Shown in pieces: positions 11,906 through 22,601 of a stretch of 64,000 nucleotides of DNA. Source of the DNA: Gnetum montanum (Eukaryota; Streptophyta; Gnetopsida; Gnetales; Gnetaceae); assembly GCA_015680685.1 (NCBI GenBank), contig MNCI01006063.1:98911-162910 (forward strand), given 5' to 3'. Below the pieces are notes generated by a model. That model was not told the DNA's origin and searched no databases. It was given only the letters and a program-made list of their open reading frames with translations. A program made the position numbers and the translations under genes. The number at the start of each line of letters is the position of its first letter. Position 1 is the stretch's first letter.

Positions 11906-13100
11906 ATGATGCCTAAAAAGAAATAGGTTCAAGCCCTAGATAGAGATGTGGAGAGCATGAAATCTTTCTTTCAACTGATGGGTGCACACTTGGATGAGAT
12001 TAGTACCAAGGTAGAAAATAATGTAGGTTCGAGTCATATTTATACTCATGGTGATGATGAGCATTTATGTTTGAATGGTAATGAAGAAGTTTCTCAACTT
12101 GATGGAGGAAGAGTAGATGCAGAGAAAGAACATTCTAGCAATGGAAGTGTGAGAACCCATCAACCTAGGATTTTAGTGGAAGGGAATCCAAATCCTTATA
12201 TCAAAGTTCCAAGATTTCCATCATCAGCATGTACTTCTCATGGTAAACATAATAATGAAGATGAAGCAATGCTTGCTAGAGCATTTCAAAATGCTATTAG
12301 ATTTATGTATGTAGAACTCAAGAATTTCAATGGTGTAGATGATACCAATACTTTTGCAAGTTCATTGAAAATACTTGACAAGGATTTTGAGTTGGAAGAG
12401 GTACCAAGTTAATTAAGAGTATCGATCACTATAACCAAATTAGAAGGTATGGCTTCTACTTGGTAGAAAAAAGAGTTATAAAGTCATAAAATACAAAATG
12501 CTCAACATATTAGGGGTTAGAATATGATGAAATATAGATTGAAAGGAAAATTTTAATGGTCTTAATAGAGGTAAGAGATAATCATGAAGTTGAAATTCCT
12601 TAGGAAGCATGAAAAAGATGTGAAGGAGTTTTACATCAAATTTTATGAATTATTCCATTAATATAGGATAAAATGAAAGGAGTATGAATAGGATTCAATA
12701 CATCTTAGAGGTTTCAAAATGGTGTATCCACAAGATTTATCATTCTATGAGACATAGACTCTTGATGAGACCTATCATTTTGTGCTTAAGGTAGAAAAGA
12801 AACTCAATGGATTTGGAAGCAGGAGCAAATAAGTTTTAATAAGGAAGGACAAGGGATCCAAGTTAAAATTTAAAGACAAAGATGACAACCATGAGAAGAA
12901 GCTAGAAAATAGAGATGAGAATTCCAAGGCCAGGAAGGACCAAGGTAAGGGAGACAAGGGTCAATGCTACTCATTCAACATTTAGTGCTTCAAATGTGGA
13001 GAATGGGAACATAGGCAATGGGCATGTCTATTTCATAATGTATCCAAGGACAAGGATGTTCAAACCATGGAAGCAAAAGAGATATTAAGTCAAACTCTTT
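11906..13100 (+). pseudogene. E-A gag (Ty3/gypsy capsid and nucleocapsid)
   Basis: The first ATG after the LTR is at 11906. A 154-codon uninterrupted part starts at 11948 and precedes decayed capsid sequence. A textbook zinc knuckle, CX2CX4HX4C (C-F-K-C ... H ... C), is encoded at 12986-13027 and would bind the element RNA during packaging. Upstream of it is a Lys/Glu-rich basic stretch. Several stops (for example the TAG soon after the ATG) are of the CAG-to-TAG type. No functional product is expected. Confidence 0.7.
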
Positions 13101-13199
13101 AAATATGTAATCCTAATGTTTGCAAAATTAAGGAACTTTTTGAATTAAATTCTTATGAATTTATGAAAAATATGAATAGAATAGATCATCTATTAAGAA

Positions 13200-13926
13200 A
13201 ATTGTTCTTTTGAATTGGGGCTAGATTTTTGCTTATCGGAGAATGTATTTATATTTTTATTGATGGGGAAGCCCAAGAAATTTTATTTATTCTAGGATAG
13301 TTTCTAAATTGGATTTGGTAACAAGTCCTCATCCTAGACCCTATAAGGTACATTGATTATCAAGAGACTTTTCTCAAGAGGTGAGAGGATAATGTGTTTT
13401 GAAATTTACAATTGGGAGTTATCATGATGTGATAAAATGTGATGTACTACCAATTGATTATGCTAATGTAATTCTTGGAAGGTATTGGAATTTAGAAAAA
13501 AATGTATGAAATGTAGCTAGACCTCATGAAATCAATGAGTTGATTCTTATGATAGCTAAACAAGTGAGGCAAAACGCTTACTTAATTCTTAATTCTTTCA
13601 GAAGAGAAGGAATATATTAAGGAGCATAATGAATCTCATTTTGATTTTGTGGTTCTATCAACTTATACTTCAAACCATGATGTTATGTAGGTAGAACTTA
13701 TAATAGTTGTGTTAGGCTTGAAGGAATAATTTTCCAAGCTGGTCAAGGGGAAATTGGATGGATTGCTACGAATGAAAAATGTTTAGCATCAAATTGACTT
13801 CATCCCTCATGATACAATTCCAAATGAAAGGGTATACCAAAAGATACTAAATTAGTAGGCAAAATTGCAAAGGCATGTAGAAGAGTTACTCACAAATGGA
13901 TTTGTGATGAAATCCATATCACCTTG
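13200..13926 (+). pseudogene. E-A protease and start of reverse transcriptase
   Basis: The translated fragments follow the aspartic protease/RT linker of Ty3/gypsy pol. There is an I-D-G active-site remnant near 13260, then a CD-x-LP-x-DYANVILGR-type motif near 13440-13480, and the RT entry segment (EELL-x-NGF, then S-x-SPW) up to about 13926. There the frame is cut by element E-B. Frame changes and stops occur throughout. Confidence 0.65.
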
Positions 13927-14566
13927 GACTAGCCTAAGTGCGATGAGAGAAGAGAGGGTGAGAGAATCTAAACTACCCTAAGTGCGATGATCATATGTTC
14001 CTTGATTATCCATACACATCTTGGACTTCATGCATGACTACTACTAGGATTACCAAGTGCAGATCCTAGGTACACTAATGGGTTACCAAGTAGTCATACT
14101 TAAATGCTTGTAATCAAGTCGTACCCATTCCGCATTTTAACATGAGTTTAAGGGTGAGAAGAGATTAACTAGGAAAGCAGTAAATAACAATTAATTAAAT
14201 TATTAAACTAAGTGAATGCTACAATGATGAAGTAATCTTGATCTTTATTTCCAATCATGTGTGTGTCCAAGTACATCACTCTTGAATAAAGGATGCTATA
14301 CAATTACAATCTCCACACTGCGGGCATACACAGAGAGGAAAAGGGTTGAGAGAGAGAAAATCAAAACTAACTCTAAAACTAAATACTGACTTATTCTTTT
14401 GTCTACCTCTTCTTTATAGATGAGGAGATAGGCTGCAATATCGCTTATGCAATATCGTGGCTAGGCTACGATATCGCGTCGGTGGATGCGATATCACGAG
14501 TGTAATATCGTGGGTGCGTTATCGTGGGTGCGATATCATGGCTGTTAGCAAATTCATGACTCATCA
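13927..14566 (-). repeat. E-B 3' LTR, truncated
   Basis: It aligns with 19252-20063 but lacks roughly the first 250 bp on the left side. At the left junction a segment of about 48 bp starting ACTAGCCTAAGTGCGATGA is partly repeated in tandem. The U3 part carries about seven GATATCG-like units, against three in the 5' LTR. Confidence 0.75.
14433..14540. repeat. GATATC-type repeat array in the U3 of the E-B 3' LTR
   Basis: About seven copies of a core A/G-ATATC-G/A, separated by GTGGGTGCG-like spacers. The core is palindromic (GATATC; CGATATCG in the best copies). It lies between the LTR terminus and the TATA region read on the - strand, where enhancer elements usually sit. Confidence 0.7.
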
Positions 14567-14841
14567 TACTCCCATGACTAAATGAAAACTTGTCCCTGGG
14601 TTAAATTGATAACAAGCTCCATTGCTTACACAGTAGATAGGTATGGGATTATTAGCTAGCTAGAATGGATTAATGTCGCAATGTGGAGTCAAAAAAAATT
14701 GACACATAACACAAAAGAAAATCCTATGATTAAAAAATTGGATGGCACTCATGTAGTTCCTAGTGGCAATGGCTCCTCCATGGGTGTCTTTTCCTTTTCT
14801 TGCACTCCAAGTCTTGGGGTTTGATGGCGTTGAAGTATGGC

Positions 14842-15516
14842 CTAGAGTTTCTCCTCTTGTAAGGCCTTGAGTGCCTTGGCACGCATGTAAGTTTGCACTT
14901 GTGCCATAGAGGCATCCCAGTCAGCCTTCTCTTTTTCTTCCACCACCCTTTTATTCTCTATCAACAGTTTATTAAGTTGCTCAATTCTGAAATTGTCCAT
15001 TTGGTTCTGAGCAACCTTTGGCCCTGTATTTGAAAGGTTTAATATTTCCAAAATGGCTTGAACAGAGATATCAATAGTTACACCACAAATGTTAACTATG
15101 GTGCCTTCTTCTTTATTGTGCCAAAATTGGTATGTTTCCCCTAAGTATCAAGCACCGCTTTCAGAGAGGGTAGGCCATAATGGGGATCCTTTGTGGTGAT
15201 CCCTAATGGCCTCCGGAGCAAATTCTGCGAAAGGTCTAAAGTTTAATTCCATAATCACTACAGTGAATATGGACCTTTCATGGATGGTCTAAACACAATC
15301 CTAGGTCAGTGTGAGATATCATCCCTATTCAGATGCTACAGCAGCTCCTCCTTTTGCCTACCTTGATTGTATAGTAGAAAGGTCTTCTTAGCGAATACTA
15401 AATGATTGGTCCTCCTGCTCTGCATGTTGTTCAACAAGAACTTGTCCTACACCTCTCCTAGTTTGTTTGATCACACCTTGAGTAGGACCTTCCTGTTGTT
15501 AACATTTCGGGGCCAT
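14842..15516 (-). pseudogene. E-B accessory ORF: unassigned domain plus coiled coil
   Basis: A single - strand frame of 224 codons from an ATG at 15516 to a stop at 14842, interrupted by about eight stops that all fit one C-to-T or G-to-A change. Residues encoded at about 15300-15032 form a compact domain with an ELN-x3-F-x-EF-x-PEAI stretch, an LW-x-TLS-x2-G-x-YLGE stretch and a LEILN end. The last 60 residues (15040-14842) are a Lys/Glu/Gln-rich helix, free of stops. The same domain followed by a much longer coiled coil occurs at 0.8-9.4 kb. I do not recognise the family. It sits between gag and the 3' LTR, the position of envelope-like or other accessory ORFs in some plant gypsy elements. 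Confidence 0.55.
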
Positions 15517-15519
15517 CTT

Positions 15520-17290
15520 CAATCACACGGGGCCAATCGTTAGTAAGGTTGCTACCAAAGTTAGGTTATACCTTACTGCATGCCTTAATAGATTTACTTT
15601 ATTTCCATGTGATGTTAATTATTGGAATAACATGTCCCCGAAAGATTATAATGTTGAGTCCTCTTTGTTTAGGTGGTTTCCAAATTTAATTTTTTGGTAT
15701 AGCTAAGGGAATGAAATTGTTTTTGACACATTCTATTCTTAATTTTACAACTAATTACCCTTAAAAATGTCCTTTGGGTGATGATGAATTTCAAAAAATT
15801 TCAAAAAAATTTATGTGCTATTCAGCATGTGCCCCTCCCCCATGACTAAGCTGAACACTCCGAGTTCAACTACCAATGAGTGAGATATGGATATGAAAGC
15901 AAGGGACGCACAATTGCAATTCATAGAGAAGAATTTGAAAAACTTCCCCTGCATGAACAGTTGCAAATGATGTTAATTACCACAAGGGAATCACGTATAT
16001 ATATTTTCATCGAAGTTAGGGCACTTAGAGAATGTACCGAATTTTTAACATTTCTTTTGAAATTAAACGATGTAAACTAAGGACATCTGGACAATTGTTA
16101 AAGGGTTCCAGGGTAATTCAACTAGTTCTGAAGGCACGAAAATTATGATGGTGTGGAATTTATCAATAAGGACCTCGAATCGTAGAGAAAAAGGCTATGT
16201 GATGATTCATAGGAACGTTGAATCGGAGGGATAGTAATAAGGGAAAGAATATCATGAACAATACACTGAGGGTAATCAATGGTGTGTGTGAGCTATGTCA
16301 TAAGTGAAAATTACAAAAGATTACACAAGTGGGTCCTCCCCAAAGCAGGTTCCAACCTATAATGCCCTTGTGTAACCACACTTAAAAGTGTCCATGGGCA
16401 CTAGAAGGGTTAAATGTAATCCGCACTGGTTCCACAAAACACACACATGTAAATATCACCTGAATGAGTTAAGAATTCTATACTATACAAGACACGAGCT
16501 AAAATTACATGAACAGTGAGATGAGATGAACTATAGAAGGGATTGTAGAGATTGGGACATGAGGTAACTAACCTAGGGCACGGTGAATCCTGTGTGTAAA
16601 GCATGATTAACATGTCATCAACCCATTGTTCCAAGATCAGGACCAAGTCCATTCCTGTAATCAGTGACATCACATTGTTTCATCCCATGAGGAGCAACTA
16701 TGAGAGTGATTTTTGTTTTGTGGCACTTCCTTTATTTTTTTATTGCTGAATCCAGAGAAGCCGCCAACCTTCAAGCATGGGTGCATGTCTTTCCAGTGGG
16801 ACCCCCTAGAATAGCATTGGATTTTTGAGTGCCCTCTTAATTACTCTTACTCCCATTTTTCATTAGATCTACAAGGATCTTAGTATAGCCACGTTGCATG
16901 ATAACTCCCATAGACGTCACCAAAGAGAATCTGCAAGTCCCCTTGATGTCACACCCTAATCATTCCCTCTCAATCCATCCTTCTTCATTCGGGGTACAAT
17001 GAACACAAAATTAATTTTAAGTTCTAAAAATGTCAAGAATATCACTGTACCCTTGAACAAAACCTCTTATTTGTAGAATGGATGAGTGGGTGTAATGGGC
17101 TCACTGTCCAAATAATTGATCGTTCAAGACTCGACAACATAGAACACACCTCAACCAATGATCCACATGAGTGTTTTATTCATAGATGAGATTACTTATA
17201 AAAATGTAAAGAGACAAAAAGATAAAACAAGAAATTGAAAAATGAAAAACTGGAAAACAAAAGTTTGTAAAATTAAAGAAAATGAAAAGT
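15520..17290 (-). other. E-B segment between gag and the accessory ORF
   Basis: No clear ORF, only short frames such as 16410-16673. Parts resemble the 3' domain of E-D: a GTGGGTCCTCCCCAAAGCA motif at about 16330 recurs near 48205, and a segment near 16930-16960 resembles one near 48905-48930. It is probably a shared, partly coding 3' domain. Confidence 0.4.
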
Positions 17291-17295
17291 ATTTA

Positions 17296-19140
17296 TTAAT
17301 CCTGCTTGCTAGTAGAATGGGGGATATCCCTCATAGCTAAACGGTTGAGGATGGCAAGGATTAATAAATGATGATGGGGATCCTTGCATGTTGGAAATAT
17401 TGGAACTTGGCCATACTTACCCAATCGGGGTTCACACACCTGATTGTAGTAAGCATAGTGGGGCAATTTATATGATGTATTTCCCAGATAACGAGTTGAC
17501 CCACTATGATATTTAGGATCGTTAGATGGTATGCAAGGATCGAGATGTTGCCTTCCATGACTGTGTTCATTGGGCTGTATTGTTGTTGGAGTGTGAGTTG
17601 GTGGCCCTGATGAAGTTACATGAGGCGTTGGATTTGAAGATAAGGGTGCACCACAGTGTGGGACTTGTGCTAAGTTGAAGGATGTAGTGGCCTCTAAATT
17701 ATGTTGTCCCTTCTTACGACCATGTTTAAAGAAGGGGCACTTTTGATGTTGCTGAGGTTTCTCACTGCTATTGGAAACATGAGCACAAGTAGCGTTCAGA
17801 GGTTGTTGCTATGGTGTAGGTACCGTAGGAACAGTTGGTGGCGATGTAGAAGGAGGGAAAGGATGAGAATGTTAAAAGTTAGGAGGAATATAAGGTGCAC
17901 AAGGTGGTGGTTCTGTTGGAGGCATGGGTTGATACTATTGAGGAGAATGGTACTGTGGTGAGATAAAGTGCGTTGGCCCAGTTGGAGAAATAGGATGTTG
18001 TACTAGATAAGCATTTGGATTCAAATGATAAGAAGGGTGTCTCCAGTTTAGGGGTGGTTTCCCCCATGACTAGGATTGTCGCCACTATGATCGAACATAG
18101 TATCTTTGTACGAACTCTGGGTGTAAAAAATATCCCCAATGCTCTTATAAATGTAACAATATTGGGCATTGGCCCTTGGGGTGATCATACAGGCATATGT
18201 TGCATTCATACATATGATTGGCAGTTGAGCTCTTATTTTCTTTATCCCTTCTTTCCGATTGTCTAATGTTTTTCCCTACTTCTTAGGTTGTCAAAACTCT
18301 ATCTCCAATGATATCGATAAATTCTCCACACTTTTTATGCATCCATTCCAACATCTTATTGATCTTTACCTCAACTTCTTCTAACGATTTTTGTATCAGC
18401 AAAGATGGTTCTTTCTCCTTGTGATTAGTTGATTTCTCCTTTTTATGATTATGGACCTTTGTGGAGTTGAGATTTTTGGCCTGTTGATGTTTTTCAACAC
18501 TCTCCCATCTAGCCATTTCTCCTTCTTATTTTGCTACCCTCTTAATAAGCTCTTGGACTTGATGGATTCGTAGTTTGTATAGTTGCCCTTGGGCATACAT
18601 TCCTAAGCTCTCTCTTGTTTCATTACGTAGCCCATCAATGATATGGTACACTAGCCTTTCCTCAGAAAACCCATGGCCTGGAAAGTTGTTTAACAGTGCA
18701 TAATATCTTTCTAAGGCCATGTCCAGGGGTTCATGTTTTGCTTGTTTCCACTCTTGGATTTGTTTCCTCAAGGTTGACACTCTTGCGTAGGTTTGATATT
18801 TTTCATTAAAGACTTCTACCATTGTTGACCAATGTCGTATTGAATTTGGTTTTAACGATCTATACCATACTTTTGCTTAGCCAATGAGTGTCATAGGAAA
18901 GAGCTTACTTTTTTGCCAACCATTGTCAATGTTGTTCCACGTATAGGCATCATAGAAGGCTTGTAAATGTTGATGCTGATCTAAGTCATAGCCTCCTGAA
19001 AAATTAGGGAAGTTGTTTAAATCGAGCCTGGGTAGACAGCTCTCTTTCCTATGCCTATGGGAGATTCGAACAGCCTCTTGTATTTGCGTTAAGCTTGTAG
19101 TGGCCAGTAGGGATTCATCATCATTGGGTAGGTTATGCTT
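17296..19140 (-). pseudogene. E-B gag with a CX2CX3HX4C knuckle
   Basis: One - strand frame from about 19140 to a double stop at 17293-17298. The capsid part (about 18822-18526, uninterrupted for 98 codons) contains a W-x4-H-x3-DMALERY region, HGFSEE and an ETRE motif, as in plant gypsy Gag. Next comes a charged, Lys-rich segment (18516-18283), then a zinc-knuckle-like motif at 18166-18204 with spacing C-x2-C-x3-H-x4-C, then a long Pro/His/Ser-rich tail. It is longer and less broken than the gags around it, which suggests E-B is one of the younger elements here. The start codon is unclear. Confidence 0.65.
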
Positions 19141-19232
19141 TCATGCATTGGGATGACATTGCTTTCATTGATGTTTATAAGAAACCCCCACTTCAGATTG
19201 CATACTCCAATCTTCATTATCATATAATTCAT

Positions 19233-19233
19233 N
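19233..19233. other. Single undetermined base
   Basis: One N, immediately beside the primer binding site of E-B. Confidence 0.99.
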
Positions 19234-19251
19234 CCCCAGCAACGGCGCCAA
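19234..19251 (-). promoter_or_regulatory. E-B primer binding site (tRNA-Asp)
   Basis: On the - strand this reads TTGGCGCCGTTGCTGGGG. It matches the complement of the plant tRNA-Asp(GUC) 3' end with one C-to-T change and directly abuts the 5' LTR. This is the best preserved of the four such sites in the window. Confidence 0.85.
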
Positions 19252-20063
19252 TGATGAGTGGTGAGGTACCCCTACACTCAACCATACGAATACAAGCATT
19301 ACATGCGCGATCTGATCAAACTCTGCAGACGGACTAGTTGTGGCATCTAGACAGTTAGCCTTAGGTTGTTGTTCGTTGTCTTCCCACCTAGACTAGTATT
19401 ATCTTTGTCACATATGGTTTAGTTCAGAGTGAGGTGTATGATGGGTTTCTAATCTAATGCTACTCCTGAAGGCAATGGAAAGTAATATTCACTAATCTAG
19501 GAGAGAGAGGAGGAGAGAATCTAAACTAGCCTAAGTGTGATGAGCATCCATTCCTTGATTATCCATACACATCTTAGACTTCATGCATGACTATTACTGG
19601 GATTACCAAGCGCAGATCCTAGGTACGCTACTAGTTTAACAAGTACTCACACTTAAATGCTTGTAATCAAGTCATACTCATTTCGTGTTTTAACATGATT
19701 TTAAGGGTGAGAAGATATTAAATAGGAAAGCAGTAAATAACAATTAATTAAATGATTAAACTAAGTGAATGCTGCAATGATGAAGTAATCTTGATCTTTA
19801 TTTCCGATCATGTGCATGTCCAAGTACGTCACACTCAAATAAAGGATGTCATACAATTACAATCACCACACTACAGGCATACACGGAGAGCAAAAGGGTT
19901 GAAAGAGAGAAAATGAAAACTAAAATCAAAACTAACTCTAAAACTAAGAACTGACTTATTCTTCTATCTACCTCTTATTTATGATGAGGAGACAGTCTAC
20001 GATATCGTGGATGCGTTATCGTGGGTGCGATATCATGGCTGTCAGCAAATACATGACTCATCA
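19252..20063 (-). repeat. E-B 5' LTR (812 bp)
   Basis: On the + strand it runs from TGATGAGTGG to TGACTCATCA. Read on the - strand there is a short GATATCG array (19995-20035), a decayed TATA region near 19975 and an AATAAA-type signal in the GATCTTTATTTCC complement near 19800. It aligns with 13927-14566 with mostly transition differences. Confidence 0.85.
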
Positions 20064-20650
20064 TTAGCGAATAGGATAATAGTATAGCACATGTTTTCTA
20101 TTCCAAGGATGGATGATATCCTTGATTCCCTCAATAATATAAAATATTTTAGCCAAATTGATTTAAATAGTGGATACCATCAAATTTGAATTAGGCTTGG
20201 TGACGAATGAAAGATAGCTTTCAAAATACCATATGAATTATTTGAGTGGTTGATGATGTAATTGGACTCACAAATACATCTACTACATTCATGAGGTTAA
20301 TGCATGATGTACTCAAAGATTTTATCAGTAAGTATTGTATTATCCTCTTTGATGATATTTTGGTGTTCAACTCTAATGAGAAGGAGCACTTGGATCACTT
20401 GAGAAGAGTGTCTTAAATATGAGGCAGCACATTTAGTGATCAATGTGAAGAAGAGTCATTTCTTTAAGAGAAAGGTCACATATGTAGGCCATGTGATTTC
20501 TAAAAATTAAATTTAGGTGGAAGCTATTAAGGTGAGTACTATTAGAGATTGCCCAACTCCTAAAAATGTTTGGGGATGTAAGATCATTTCTTAACTTAGC
20601 AAGTTTTTATAAGAGGTTCATAAAAACATTTTGTGATATTTCTTAAACTA
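20064..20650 (+). pseudogene. E-A reverse transcriptase, C-terminal part
   Basis: The RT frame resumes directly after E-B with a PRMDDILD-type segment and a DLNSGYHQI motif. The catalytic DD is encoded at 20348-20356 (F-D-D-I-L-V, in place of the usual Y/F-x-D-D). About 35 codons expected between the part before E-B and this part are missing, in line with a deletion at the left junction. Stops and a frameshift near 20240-20290 make it inactive. Confidence 0.7.
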
Positions 20651-20659
20651 TGTTTTCTT

Positions 20660-21150
20660 TGCTAAAGAAGAATAAATATTTCAAGTGGGGTGATGAAACC
20701 CAAAGGAGCTTTAACTTGTTTAAGAAAAAAATCACTAGTGAAATAATCCTTACAATACTAGATTTATAGAATCTTTTTTAGATGGAAATGAATGCAAGTG
20801 AACTTTCCATTAGAGGGATGATTTCATAAGAAATTAAGCTCGTTTCTTTCTTTTCTAAAACTTTGAATGATCCAAGGTAGAAATATAACATATATGAAAA
20901 GGAGTTATATATTATTCTTTAAGAAATCAAATATTGTAGACATTACTTATTGTCCAAGGTGTTCACTTTAATGATTAACCATAAAGAACTTCAACTTTCC
21001 AATTTCTAAAATTATTTGATTGATAAACTCATGAAGTGGATGGCACAATTGTAGAAGTTCAATCTTGTGCTTAAATACAAGAATGAGAAAGCTAATATGG
21101 TGGTTAATGCATTGTCTAGAAAGCATGTGGTGGATTTTATTGTGCCTCAT
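20660..21150 (+). pseudogene. E-A RNase H
   Basis: Decayed RNase H domain of Ty3/gypsy pol. Recognisable are a Y-x-x-Y-EKEL segment near 20890 and the terminal ALSRK-like motif near 21108-21125, which marks the end of RNase H in this family. Several in-frame stops. Confidence 0.6.
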
Positions 21151-21239
21151 GTGGAAGATATGACTAATTTTATTGATTTTTATAAACATGATTTAGATTT
21201 TGAGTAGGTTTGGAGATGCCTTAAGGAACTATTATTATT

Positions 21240-22366
21240 TAGGATAGATAAATGGAGGAACTATCATATGCAAGACGAATGATGTTCATAAATGGGAAGG
21301 TATGTGTTTCCAAGTGTGATTTTAGAAAAAATATTTTGGTTAAAAAGCATCATGATGGCATAGCAAGTCATATGGACATAGATAAAACATTGGATCTTGT
21401 GGATGGATACTATTTTTAACTTGGAATGGTATTTTTTATTTCAAAATTTCTAAAGGAATATTTGACATGTTAAAAATTCAAAGAAGGTAAAGTGGTGGAT
21501 GGACATTATATGCCTTTGCCAATTTTCAAGAGTCCATGGCAAAGTGTGTCAATGGACTTTGTGAGTGAACTTCCAAAGACCCAAAGTGAAAATTATGCTA
21601 TCTTTGTTGTAGTGGATAGATTCTCCAAGATGATACACTTCATTGTTTGGAAAAAGATGAGTGATGCATCTCATTTAAAAATTTATTAATTTAGCATATT
21701 CTAAAGTTACATGGGATTTCTTTGAATATTATTAGTGATAAAGACTTCAAGTTCACTAGTCATTTTTAGAGGTCCCTTTGGAAAATTTTAGGAACAAAGT
21801 TAAATTTTTCTAGTGCATATCATCCATAATTTAATGGTAAAATGGAAGTGGCTAACAAATCTTTAGTAAATATTTTGAGGTATATATGTGATGGATAACC
21901 TAATAGGTAGGAAAACATGTTGTGTCATGCTGAATTTTTCTACAATATTTCTTTCTATGTTGCTACTAGTAAGAGCTCATTTTTTATTAATTATAGTTTT
22001 TGTCCAAAAATGGTGGTTAATGTGGGGATCTTTGATGAAGAAGCTCAATTAAGTGCTAATTTTTAAAAAGGGATGAAGCATCTTCATGCTTAAGTGAAGG
22101 CTAATCTTAAGAAGAAGCCTAAAGAGATAGTCTTTAAGAGGAATGAGGATAAGCATAAGCCCAAATTTGATGTTGATGATCTAGTTTGGGTATCCTTGAA
22201 AACAAAGAAGTTGAGAGGTGTCAACTTCTCAAAGATAAAAGCTAAGCTACTACCTTTTAGAATAAAGGGAAAAATTAATGATAATGATTTTAAAATTAAC
22301 CTACCAAATGATGTGGATATGTCTTTTATATTAATATTGCAAATATTATACATTAAGATGGACTAA
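21240..22366 (+). pseudogene. E-A integrase
   Basis: Core domain fragments at 21492-21689 include the catalytic SMDFV and VVVDRFSKM motifs. Further downstream are SDKD (near 21735), the AYHP-x-FNGK-x-EV region (near 21815-21850) and a C-terminal segment at 22094-22366 with a DLVWVSLKT-type motif. No chromodomain could be identified after it. Stops are frequent, mainly TAG, TAA and TGA where CAG, CAA or TGG/CGA are expected. Confidence 0.7.
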
Positions 22367-22582
22367 TAGATAATGAAACCATGTCCAAGAATTCAATGAA
22401 GAGAAAGGCAATCATATTCAAGAGGAGAGAACCTTCCAATACTCATAGAGTAAAGAGGCATGAGTACTTGATCCACTAGAAGGATCAAACTAAAAATGAT
22501 GTTGTATGAGTCGATAAAACCAAACTTGTTAAGTGATGGATCACTTCTACCCCTACTCCCTTGTTTACTTTAGTTTGCCTTT

Positions 22583-22601
22583 GGAAGGATGGGAGAGCTA
22601 G
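22583..22601 (+). promoter_or_regulatory. E-A polypurine tract
   Basis: GGAAGGATGGGAGAGCTAG, directly before the 3' LTR start at 22602. Plausible primer for plus-strand synthesis. Confidence 0.5.

Larger units (their letters stand above)
13927..20063 (-). mobile_element. E-B: non-autonomous LTR element (gag plus accessory ORF, no pol)
   Basis: Element on the - strand, nested in the RT of E-A. The 5' LTR is 19252-20063, the tRNA-Asp primer site 19234-19251, gag about 19140-17296, a non-coding or env-position segment about 17290-15520, the accessory ORF 15516-14842, and the partial 3' LTR ends at 14566. No protease, RT, RNase H or integrase was found in the 4.7-kb interior, so it would need enzymes in trans. 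The LTR termini (TGATGAGT...ACTCATCA) and the sequence next to the 3' LTR are shared with the larger element E-D, a plausible helper family. Confidence 0.75.

Noticed and set aside
12775-12957. - strand ORF of 60 residues
   Set aside because: Antisense to the Lys/Glu-rich part of the E-A gag.
17701-18266. + strand ORFs at 17701-17961 and 18015-18266
   Set aside because: They are antisense to the E-B gag, which has the recognisable motifs.
19234-19251. tRNA-Asp gene fragment
   Set aside because: The match covers only the 3' acceptor complement and abuts an LTR, as a primer binding site does. No cloverleaf, anticodon arm or internal promoter boxes are present.
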